NCBI GenBank assembly: GCA_019237435.1
Contig: JAFAHB010000093.1
Location: forward strand, 1-11,576
Origin: Vulcanimicrobiota bacterium
GTDB taxonomy: Bacteria; Vulcanimicrobiota; Vulcanimicrobiia; Vulcanimicrobiales; Vulcanimicrobiaceae
DNA length: 11,576 bases
Direction of reading: 5' to 3'
In this document: positions 1 through 5,490 of the stretch, in pieces
Layout of the letters: every line of letters starts with the position of its first letter
Position numbering within the stretch: position 1 is the stretch's first letter
Program-made: the position numbers and the translations under genes
The notes under the pieces: generated by a model
Told to the model about the DNA's origin: nothing
Seen by the model: only the letters and a program-made list of their open reading frames with translations
The model's database searches: none

Positions 1-245
1 CTCGTCAGCGTCACGGTCTGCGCATTCGGATTTGCATCGTCGATATCGGAATCGACACCCGGACCTTCAGCGACACGCAGATGGCCTAACGTGAGCGAGA
101 TCGCCGCGAGGCTTCCGGCTGGGCACGACGCCAGCGCCTGTTTAAAACCAATGCTCGACGGCTGTACGGTGACGCTCGATGTGGCGGCGGCTCCCATTGC
201 GACAACGAGCATCGCCGCCGCGAATGGCCTAGTGTCCATCTTCAT
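1..245 (-). CDS. N-terminal part of an exported protein of unknown function (runs off the left edge)
   Basis: An open frame of 81 codons starts at ATG 245 (or the in-frame ATG at 239) and is still open at base 1, so only the N-terminus is present. The first residues read MKMDTRPFAAAMLVVAMGAA followed by ATSS, which is a charged start, a hydrophobic core of about 13 residues and small residues suited to signal-peptidase cleavage near residue 21. The rest (…SIGFKQALASCPAG…LTLGHLRVAEGPGVDSDIDD…) contains one Cys and matches no family I recognise. It is divergent from the acetyltransferase gene, whose longest frame begins only 6 bases away. I see no strong Shine-Dalgarno motif upstream. The signal peptide is the main support for calling this real; function is unknown. 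Confidence 0.6.
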   Translation of the reverse strand, partial: MKMDTRPFAAAMLVVAMGAAATSSVTVQPSSIGFKQALASCPAGSLAAISLTLGHLRVAEGPGVDSDIDDANPNAQTVTLT

Positions 246-251
246 AGCGCG

Positions 252-1091
252 ATGCCGTTTACCGCGTCCTTGCGAGGGCCCTGCTCGCGCCATGAGAACG
301 TTACGGGCTTGCTGCTAACACGAGACCTCGACGATACGATTCGGCGATGTGAAATCGCGGGCATTCGAAGCGGAATCGCGACGGCAAGCCGGCTTACGCC
401 GCATGTCGGCGTCGCGGGCACCGAAATCGCCGGCGGCCTTGCCGCATTCACCGGCGTCGATTCGCCGCTCTCGCAGGTCTATGGGATCGTAGCGCGGGTG
501 ACCGGCGGCGACATTGCAGCGATCACAACGTTTTACGCATCCCGCGGCGCGGCGCCGCGCGTCTTCGTGTCGCCGCTGGCAGACCCGTCGCTCGGCTTAG
601 AACTGGCGGCGGCCGGCTACGCACCATGCGAATACGAGAACGTGTTGGTCTCCGACGCCTTTGAACAACATGCTCGCGCCGACGAGCGTATCGCCGCGGC
701 TGCGGATTTAGATGCCTGGGCGCTCGCGTCGGCGCAGGCGTTCACCGGCCGCGATTCCCTCGAGCCCGCCGATGTCGCGATTGCCAAGCTCATCGCGTAT
801 TCCGCAGGAGTCTGCTCTCTCGAGGCGCGCGAGAACGGCGCGATCGTCGCCACTGCCGCGATGGACTTTCGCGATGGATGCGCGGGTCTGTTCGCGGGAT
901 CGACGCTGCCTGCGTTTCGCGGCCACGGCTGGCAGATCGCAATGACCCGCGATCGCATCGCACGGGCGCACAACGGCGGCGCGCGTTTCATGCGAGCAAC
1001 GGCGCGTCCGATGAGCGTATCGGAACGAAACCTCCACCGCTGCGGCTTCGTGACGCTCTATACGCGCGCGTTGTGGGAGCGAAAACGGTGA
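252..1091 (+). CDS. GNAT-family N-acetyltransferase
   Basis: The longest frame gives 279 residues. The C-terminal half has the GNAT fold signature: a strand ending in GLFAGSTLPAFRGHGWQ, where RGHGWQ fits the acetyl-CoA pyrophosphate-binding R-G-x-G-x-(A/G/Q) motif, followed by a helix and then ARPMSVSERNLHRCGF…YTRALWERK, the usual last part of GNATs of the 'SxRNLxRxGFxxxYTR' type. The N-terminal half (…DSPLSQVYGI…, …VSPLADPSLGLELAAAGY…) resembles the extra N-terminal domain of two-domain members. Members of this fold transfer an acetyl group from acetyl-CoA to an amine; the substrate cannot be read from sequence. The ATG at 252 leaves no room for a promoter against the divergent gene and has no Shine-Dalgarno motif. 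A TTG at 309, just before LLTRDLDDTIRR, is a plausible true start. It appears to be monocistronic. Confidence 0.78.
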   Translation: MPFTASLRGPCSRHENVTGLLLTRDLDDTIRRCEIAGIRSGIATASRLTPHVGVAGTEIAGGLAAFTGVDSPLSQVYGIVARVTGGDIAAITTFYASRGAAPRVFVSPLADPSLGLELAAAGYAPCEYENVLVSDAFEQHARADERIAAAADLDAWALASAQAFTGRDSLEPADVAIAKLIAYSAGVCSLEARENGAIVATAAMDFRDGCAGLFAGSTLPAFRGHGWQIAMTRDRIARAHNGGARFMRATARPMSVSERNLHRCGFVTLYTRALWERKR

Positions 1092-1154
1092 CGTCTCGTC
1101 GTAGTGCAGACGGTCAAATTCTGCCGTGTGCCCAAAGCTGCTTTGCGTTTTAAA

Positions 1155-1170
1155 TGCCATGCGTATGGCA
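1155..1170. promoter_or_regulatory. Inverted repeat upstream of the HNH gene
   Basis: TGCCAT-GCGT-ATGGCA is a perfect 6-bp inverted repeat with a 4-base spacer, lying 24 bases before the preferred ATG of the HNH gene in a locally AT-rich stretch (GCGTTTTAAA precedes it). It could be an operator or a small leader hairpin. If translation began at the earlier GTG (1126) it would simply be coding, so the assignment is tentative. Confidence 0.3.
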
Positions 1171-1194
1171 CAGTTTGAATGTAGCGTTGGATAC

Positions 1195-1791
1195 ATGCAC
1201 ACAAAGAAGTTTCGCGGCTGGTGCATGAACGGCTGCGGGAGTCCAATCAAAATGGGAATTAAGTATTGCTCTGCGGCTTGCGCAGGTCGCGCGCAGAAAA
1301 AGCCTAGCTTTCCTTGTTTGAACGGGTGCGGCCAGCGCGCGCGATGGTCTAGGAAATATTGTTCTTGCCAATGCGCAAGCGCGCATCGCGCTGCTTTCGG
1401 AGCAGCAGCATTTTTCCAGCAGGGCGGAGTGTACGGCCACGTCAACCCGCATTTTGTCGCAAAGTGCTTGCGCAGATTCTTGGGCGAACGGTGCTCCAAG
1501 TGCGGCTGGTCGGAGCGTCATCCCAAGACCGGTAAGGTTCCAGTAGAAGTCGAGCACATCGACGGTAACTGGCAAAACAATCGTCTGACGAATCTGACCT
1601 TGCTTTGTCCCAACTGCCATGCCCTTACGGCGACGTTCCGAGGGCTGAACCGAGGGCGGGGCAGGCCATATCGCGTCGGTGGTCGCGAAAATCCGCTTGA
1701 TGCCCACCTGAAGAAACCTATGCCAACAGCGATTCCGCACAAGGTGTCCGACCTACCGTCGCGACAATTGCAGCCCTTGGTGCCGACGTAG
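1195..1791 (+). CDS. HNH endonuclease with two N-terminal zinc-ribbon-like motifs
   Basis: From ATG 1195 the product has 198 residues. The C-terminal half carries an HNH nuclease core: C100-x2-C103, then EVEH(I)DG at 118-124, NN at 128-129 and C138-x2-C141-H142, i.e. a zinc-stapled beta-beta-alpha-metal nuclease that cuts DNA. Before it are two copies of the same pattern, C10-x3-C14-x10-C25-x3-C29 and C41-x3-C45-x10-C56-x3-C60, each with NGCG and KYCS, probably zinc-binding and DNA-contacting. The start was chosen because GGAT lies 4-7 bases upstream; in-frame GTG 1126 and ATG 1159/1165 are alternatives. Two lines I counted (1201-1320) have about 52% GC, clearly below the neighbours, and Lys/AAA and TGT codons are frequent. 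The stop TAG is supplied by bases 8-10 of the tRNA-Thr gene. Low GC, HNH domain and tRNA junction suggest acquisition, possibly from a phage or as a free-standing homing-type gene; that origin is inference. Confidence 0.8.
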   Translation: MHTKKFRGWCMNGCGSPIKMGIKYCSAACAGRAQKKPSFPCLNGCGQRARWSRKYCSCQCASAHRAAFGAAAFFQQGGVYGHVNPHFVAKCLRRFLGERCSKCGWSERHPKTGKVPVEVEHIDGNWQNNRLTNLTLLCPNCHALTATFRGLNRGRGRPYRVGGRENPLDAHLKKPMPTAIPHKVSDLPSRQLQPLVPT

Positions 1792-1858
1792 CTCAGCTGG
1801 CTAGAGCGCCACTCTTGTAAAGTGGGGGCCGTGGGTTCGAATCCCACCGTCGGCTCCA
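1782..1858 (+). tRNA. tRNA-Thr (anticodon TGT)
   Basis: A full cloverleaf can be drawn: acceptor stem GCCGACG (1782-1788) with CGTCGGC, T8-A9, D arm GCTC…GAGC, anticodon stem CCACT/AGTGG with loop CTTGTAA, and T arm GTGGG-TTCGAAT-CCCAC. The anticodon TGT (1816-1818) reads ACA threonine codons. The discriminator base is T and the 3' CCA is genome-encoded (1856-1858). The first 10 bases overlap the end of the HNH reading frame, whose stop codon is tRNA T8-A9-G10. No dedicated promoter was identified; it must lie inside or upstream of the HNH gene. A short T-run (TTTT, 1859-1862 region) follows but no clear terminator hairpin. Confidence 0.97.
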
Positions 1859-1899
1859 TTTTCTAAGTGCCGATTTCGCTACCAATAAGACATCACAAC

Positions 1900-2247
1900 A
1901 TGCAGCAGGTAGATCCAAAATGGTTGCAGGCAGGGCTCGTACTAGTCTGCGAGCGCTGCTTCAAAGAGCGAATTCCCGAAGAAGATCCCGAGATTGCCGC
2001 GCGGATCGGCGACTTTCATCTGCGCAACTGGCTTAAAGAGCGACTCAAAGCAGATGGCCGCTGGGGGCCGATTCGCGCGATCAGCACGAGCTGCATGGAC
2101 GTCTGCGCACGCGGTCGCGTAACGGTTTGCATCGAGCCCAAGCATGGCGAAACCGTCGTCATGATTGTCGACCCAATCGTCGACCGTGAGGAAGTTTATC
2201 GCGCGATTGTTGAAAAGCTAGATGTCTCGCCGCCCCCGACGGCTTGA
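1900..2247 (+). CDS. Small cysteine-motif protein, probable thioredoxin-like 2Fe-2S ferredoxin or DUF1636-type metal-binding protein
   Basis: The product from ATG 1900 is 115 residues. It has C17-x2-C20 (VCERC) and a second cluster C65-x3-C69 (SCMDVCARGR) with C77, followed by EPKHGETVVMIVDP, the usual strand layout after the last Cys pair in small (2Fe-2S) thioredoxin-like ferredoxins and DUF1636 proteins. The middle (residues 29-55) is rich in charged residues. The likely role is binding an Fe-S cluster or metal ion in the cytoplasm; no partner is evident. The frame can be extended to GTG 1867, right after the tRNA, but neither start has a Shine-Dalgarno motif and MQQVDPKW looks the more natural N-terminus. 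The 3' end converges on the racemase-like gene and overlaps it by 52 bases. I am confident it is a gene, less so of the exact family. Confidence 0.65.
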   Translation: MQQVDPKWLQAGLVLVCERCFKERIPEEDPEIAARIGDFHLRNWLKERLKADGRWGPIRAISTSCMDVCARGRVTVCIEPKHGETVVMIVDPIVDREEVYRAIVEKLDVSPPPTA

Positions 2248-2921
2248 TGCAAGGCAGCGCGCGCGAGGAGCCGCGTTGAGTCGAGCGTCGGCAGCGGTGA
2301 ATTAGAATCGTTGATAATCAGCGGGATCTCCGTGCAACCGAGCACGACGGCATCACAGCCGTCGTTCTTCATGCGCGTAATAACGCGCTGAAAGCACGCG
2401 ACGCTCTCCGGTTTGAAGACGCCGTAGACGAGCTCATCCATAATGATGCGATTGATTTCGTCGCGTTCTTCGTCGCTGGGGCGCACGAATTCAATTCCGA
2501 CCGGCACCAGCGCATCGGGATAGACATCGCCGGCGACAAGCCAGCGCGTTCCGGTCAATCCCATCCGCTGAAATCCCCGGCGCGACGCTTCATCGGCCAC
2601 GATCTTCGCGATGTGCAACCATGGCAGCGGCGAGCGATGCTCGATCAACGGCAGAGCCTGATGAATCGTATTGTCGGGGCAAATCAAAAAATCGCAGCCG
2701 CTTTGCGCTAGACGGTTCGCCGAGTCGAGCATGAGCGCGCCCACGCCGGCCCAGTCCTGGCTTTCGAGGCATTCGGCGTAGCGCGAAAATGAGACCGAAT
2801 GCAACAAGACCTCGGGATGCGCGTGTGGCCCGAGCAGCGCCGCGCCTTCGGCGCAGATCGTGCGATAGCACAGCGCCGCGCCCTCGCTCGAGCACGCGAC
2901 GATGCCGATAATTAACGTCAT
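2196..2921 (-). CDS. Aspartate/glutamate racemase-family protein with altered first catalytic position
   Basis: From ATG 2921 the protein has 241 residues, normal for the cytosolic Asp/Glu racemase superfamily (PLP-independent, two-base racemases). It begins IIGIVACSSEGAALCYRTIC, has the first active-site loop ICPDNTIHQ (C81-P-D83-N84-T85-I-H87), and the second, VVLGCTEIPLI, with C196. In typical members the first loop reads CNTxH and the Cys is one of the two catalytic bases; E. coli YgeA has Thr there. Here Asp83 occupies that place, with a Cys two residues earlier. The second catalytic Cys is kept. The reaction is therefore likely racemisation or another cofactor-free proton transfer on an acidic amino acid or related compound. 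Start ATG overlaps the Kelch stop codon (TAATG), so translation is probably coupled; longer in-frame starts lie inside the Kelch gene. The 3' end overlaps the convergent cysteine-motif gene. Confidence 0.82.
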   Translation of the reverse strand: MTLIIGIVACSSEGAALCYRTICAEGAALLGPHAHPEVLLHSVSFSRYAECLESQDWAGVGALMLDSANRLAQSGCDFLICPDNTIHQALPLIEHRSPLPWLHIAKIVADEASRRGFQRMGLTGTRWLVAGDVYPDALVPVGIEFVRPSDEERDEINRIIMDELVYGVFKPESVACFQRVITRMKNDGCDAVVLGCTEIPLIINDSNSPLPTLDSTRLLARAALHQAVGGGETSSFSTIAR

Positions 2922-3856
2922 TAGTCGGTCGAAAAAATTAGCAGGGTGTTGGTTTGATGCGTACCCCCGGGGACCGAAGCGCCCGCCGGTACGTAGACTC
3001 GATCGCCGAGTACCGCAGCCCCTGTGCCATGCCTGCCCTCGGGCAACGGCGCGTACTCGGCCCACCGATTCGTCGCCGGATTGTAAACCTCGTTGGTCTT
3101 AAAGGCTGTCGCCATGCCGCGTTGTTCGCCGCCGATGGCCAAGATCGCCGTTCGATAAACGGCGACAACCATACCGCTTCGCGGCGTCGGCATTGGGGCG
3201 CCGGAAGTCCACGCATTCGTAGCAGGATCGTAAATGTCGACGTAGCCGGTGTTGTGCGCCGGCGTGTCGATGCGGCCGCCGATCGCGTAAAGCCGGCCGT
3301 TCCAAGCCGACAAGCCCATGTGATCGCGGCCGACAGGGAGAGGCGCGCGAGTCGAATAGCGGTTCATTCGGGGATCGTAGACGTAGTGCGTCACGACGCT
3401 ATGCACGTCGCGGCCACCTATCAGATGAATTTCGTCGCCGAGCGCGGCAACCGAAACGGAACCTAGCGCTCGCGGCATCGGTGCGATCGGCGACCAACTA
3501 TTCGCGGCAGGATCGTAGACGTTGGCGTCACCTACCGGCGCATCATTTTGTGCGGCGAATCCGCCGAACGTATAAATTTTTCCGCGATAACCGACGGCGG
3601 CGACGTGATTGAGTCCACGCGGCAGGGGCGCGACGTCACGCCACGCGTTTGTATCGGCATCGAACACCTGCACCAACGATTGGTCGACGTTGCCCTCGGC
3701 ATAACCGCCAATCACGTAAATCCGACGGTCCAGCACCGCGACGGCGACCTCGCTTCGCGCCGTCGGCAGCGGCGTCCCGATGGTCCAACTGCCTTGAGGC
3801 GGCGTCGCCGCCAACAGCATTAGCGCGGCCGCAGCAGACCCGAGTTGCCGCGTCAT
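2921..3856 (-). CDS. Exported Kelch-repeat beta-propeller protein
   Basis: This encodes 311 residues with a short signal peptide (MTRQLGSAAAALMLLAATPP, hydrophobic core about residues 7-18, no lipobox Cys). The mature part consists of six Kelch repeats of about 48 residues: each has a (A/T)PLPxxR-like turn, two hydrophobic strands ending in the diagnostic Gly-Gly (50-51, 98-99, 147-148, 193-194, 242-243; the sixth is Ala-Gly at 291-292) and a YDPxTNxW strand. Six repeats imply one closed six-bladed propeller outside the cytoplasm, probably a binding or sugar-handling scaffold; no galactose-oxidase-type catalytic domain is present. The start ATG lies inside a dispersed repeat that also supplies AAGGA 9 bases upstream as ribosome-binding site. 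It is 64 bases downstream of the sigma-factor gene on the same strand and its stop overlaps the racemase start. Confidence 0.88.
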   Translation of the reverse strand: MTRQLGSAAAALMLLAATPPQGSWTIGTPLPTARSEVAVAVLDRRIYVIGGYAEGNVDQSLVQVFDADTNAWRDVAPLPRGLNHVAAVGYRGKIYTFGGFAAQNDAPVGDANVYDPAANSWSPIAPMPRALGSVSVAALGDEIHLIGGRDVHSVVTHYVYDPRMNRYSTRAPLPVGRDHMGLSAWNGRLYAIGGRIDTPAHNTGYVDIYDPATNAWTSGAPMPTPRSGMVVAVYRTAILAIGGEQRGMATAFKTNEVYNPATNRWAEYAPLPEGRHGTGAAVLGDRVYVPAGASVPGGTHQTNTLLIFSTD

Positions 3857-3907
3857 CCTTCCACGTCCTTCGACTTCGCTCGCCGCGCTCGCTGCGCTCA
3901 GGATGAC
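3852..3907 (-). repeat. Dispersed repeat element, copy A (inverted-repeat ends GTCATCC/GGATGAC)
   Basis: The element is bounded by perfect 7-bp inverted ends, GTCATCC (3852-3858) and GGATGAC (3901-3907). Inside, the plus strand carries GTCCTTCGACTTCGCTCG followed by further CGCTCG units. The same core TCGACTTCGCTCG recurs at 6918-6930. It fills most of the 64-base gap between the sigma-factor gene and the Kelch gene and includes the Kelch start codon. Such 'CCTTCGACTTCGCTCAGGATGAC' elements are known as abundant intergenic repeats in several GC-rich bacterial phyla; their function is not established. Confidence 0.7.
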
Positions 3908-3920
3908 ATGGTTGGGAAAC

Positions 3921-4568
3921 TTACTGGAACTCGAACTCCGCGAGGTTCTTCTCGATCTTGCGCTTGACGCGTTGCAGCGCGTTGTCGATCGATTTCACGT
4001 GGCGGCCGAGATCTCGCGCCATCTCCTGATAGCTCTTCCCCTCGAGGTACGATTCCAGCACCTGCGATTCAAGCTCGGAAAGATTTTGGCGAATCCGCTG
4101 ACGGATGTCGTCGGAGACTTCCTGCGTTACGACGAGCTCTTCCGGATCCGACGTTTTTTGCGACGCCATGACGTCGAGAAGCGTCCGCTCGCTGTCTTCG
4201 TCGTAGATCGGCTTGTTGAGCGAAATGTATTGGTTGAGCGGAATGTGCTTCTGACGGGTCGCCGTCTTGATCGCCGTGATGATCTGGCGCGTGATGCAGA
4301 GCTCCGCGAAAGCTCGAAAGCTCGAAAGCTTATCGGCCTTGAAGTCCCGCACGGCCTTGTAGAGGCCGATCATTCCTTCTTGAATGATGTCCTCACGGTC
4401 GGCGCCGATAAGGAAATAGCTCTTCGCCTTAATGCGAACGAAGTTTTTATATTTGTTAAGGAGGTACTCCATCGCGAGGTTGTCGCCGGTCTTCGCGATG
4501 GCAACGAGGTCTTCGTCGACCCGTTGTTGGTACTCTACGCCATCCCCCACTGGATGGGTCATTGCCAT
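3921..4568 (-). CDS. sigH: RNA polymerase sigma factor, SigH (sigma-H) type
   Basis: The 215-residue product matches the length of Bacillus SigH (218). Region 2 spans about residues 35-105: NKYKNFVRIKAKSYFLIGAD, then REDIIQEGMIGLYKAVRDF, the -10 recognition and melting helix, and ELCITRQIITAIKTATRQKH. Region 4, residues about 160-210, has LSELESQVLESYLEGKSYQE and a helix-turn-helix ending in SIDNALQRVKRKIEK for the -35 box. There is no region 1.1, so it is an alternative sigma-70-family factor. In Firmicutes SigH drives stationary-phase and early sporulation genes; here only the family and the position downstream of rlmB are seen, and the regulon is unknown. Starts at ATG 4568 or 4562 (MAM) are both possible; GAGG lies 13 bases upstream of the first. 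It has its own promoter and a structured leader. Confidence 0.92.
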   Translation of the reverse strand: MAMTHPVGDGVEYQQRVDEDLVAIAKTGDNLAMEYLLNKYKNFVRIKAKSYFLIGADREDIIQEGMIGLYKAVRDFKADKLSSFRAFAELCITRQIITAIKTATRQKHIPLNQYISLNKPIYDEDSERTLLDVMASQKTSDPEELVVTQEVSDDIRQRIRQNLSELESQVLESYLEGKSYQEMARDLGRHVKSIDNALQRVKRKIEKNLAEFEFQ

Positions 4569-4593
4569 AATGTTTTGTTTGCCTCGTGGTTGA

Positions 4594-4624
4594 GACGGGC
4601 CGCATGCGCAGGCCGGAGCCCGTC
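4594..4624 (-). promoter_or_regulatory. GC-rich hairpin in the leader of the sigma-factor gene
   Basis: GACGGGC (4594-4600) pairs perfectly with GCCCGTC (4618-4624) around a 17-base loop that itself holds the palindrome GCATGC. It lies between the predicted transcription start (about 4640) and the ATG at 4568, so it would fold in the mRNA leader. There is no U-tract, so it is not a classic terminator; a role in translation or mRNA stability is possible. Confidence 0.4.
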
Positions 4625-4646
4625 GGGCGCGGCACGTCTGGCCTAG

Positions 4647-4675
4647 TATATAGGAGGTTCCCCCTCCCCCGTCAA
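4647..4675 (-). promoter_or_regulatory. Sigma-70-type promoter of the sigma-factor gene
   Basis: On the minus strand TTGACG (4675-4670) is followed by exactly 17 bases and TATATA (4652-4647). This is 5 of 6 to the -35 consensus with optimal spacing. It is the best promoter match I noticed in the window. The -35 box overlaps the last bases of rlmB, including its TGA stop. Predicted start near 4640 gives a leader of about 70 bases. Confidence 0.72.
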
Positions 4676-5490
4676 GGATAACGCAAGCACTCTTGCTGTC
4701 TTAAGGCTTCATAAATCAAGATAGCGGCAGCCACCGAGGCATTGAGCGAAGCGACGCGCCCCCGCATCGGCAGGCGAACCAGATAATCGCACTCTCGCTT
4801 GACGAGCTGCGAGAGACCGCTGCCCTCGGAACCGACGACCACGACCAAATCGCGATCGAGATCGGCCCGGCCGAGATCGATCGCGTCCGCCGACGGATCG
4901 GCTCCGACCGCCCAAATATCGGCTTTCTTCATCGTGCGTAGGGCGCCGGCGAGATTCGATACGCGCGCGATCGGCAGATACGCAGCCGCACCGGCGGCCG
5001 CTTTGCGGACGGTCGGGTTAACGCCCGCCGAACGCCGCTCCGGCAGAACGAGACCATCGGCTCCCGCGGCCTCGGCCGTTCGAACGATCGCGCCGACGTT
5101 ATGCGGATCGGTGAGGTGATCGAGCGCTACGATCAAGCGCTTTCTGCCGTCGGCGCCTTTTCGCGTCAGAATCTCGTTGAGCGACGCATACGGAAACGGT
5201 GACGTAACCGCAACGACGCCCTGATGCGCCTTGAACGGAATTCGCGCGAAGAACCCGCGTTGCTCGAAGCGCACGGGAACGTTGCGCTCTTTCGCCTTTG
5301 CGAGCAACTTCCCTAACCGGACGTCTTTGGATCGGTCTACCGCGACGTGAATGACGCGCAGCTTCTCGCCGGCGGCGAGCGCTTCGCCGACTGAATGAAT
5401 GCCGTAAACGAGGTCGTCTAAATCGATCTTGATGACACCGCTACGGACCAGCTCGTGCCTTCTTTGGAGTCTTGGAGTTCGATGCCGCAT
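4672..5490 (-). CDS. rlmB: 23S rRNA (guanosine-2'-O-)-methyltransferase, RlmB/TrmH (SpoU) family
   Basis: The protein has the two parts of TrmH-group SPOUT methyltransferases. The N-terminal substrate-binding domain starts at LVYGIHSVGEAL and runs to about GVVAVTSPFPY. The catalytic SPOUT knot carries motif 1 (ALDHLTDPHNVGAIVRTAEA, with the conserved N and R), motif 2 (VVVGSEGSGLS) and motif 3 (LPMRGRVASLNASVAAAIL), which bind S-adenosylmethionine in the trefoil knot. Members methylate a ribose 2'-OH, in RlmB that of G2251 of 23S rRNA. The start is uncertain: ATG 5490 gives 272 residues and overlaps the cysS end by 73 bases, TTG 5529 is longer, and the conserved part begins only near residue 27. 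An AGAAGG just upstream of a CTG (5451) might mark a shorter form. No mrnC lies between it and cysS, unlike in Bacillus. Confidence 0.92.
   Translation of the reverse strand: MRHRTPRLQRRHELVRSGVIKIDLDDLVYGIHSVGEALAAGEKLRVIHVAVDRSKDVRLGKLLAKAKERNVPVRFEQRGFFARIPFKAHQGVVAVTSPFPYASLNEILTRKGADGRKRLIVALDHLTDPHNVGAIVRTAEAAGADGLVLPERRSAGVNPTVRKAAAGAAAYLPIARVSNLAGALRTMKKADIWAVGADPSADAIDLGRADLDRDLVVVVGSEGSGLSQLVKRECDYLVRLPMRGRVASLNASVAAAILIYEALRQQECLRYP

Noticed and set aside
708-1499. 263-residue minus-strand frame
   Set aside because: It runs across the acetyltransferase, an intergenic gap and the HNH gene in antisense, and has no domain or good start.
1782-2247. Integrated element using the tRNA-Thr 3' end as attachment site
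   Set aside because: I found no direct repeat of the tRNA 3' end downstream and no integrase gene; the gene that follows looks like normal chromosomal coding.
3903-4646. 247-residue plus-strand frame
   Set aside because: It is the antisense of the sigma-factor gene and covers its promoter and leader; the Leu/Val-rich product is a shadow of region 2 and 4 codons.
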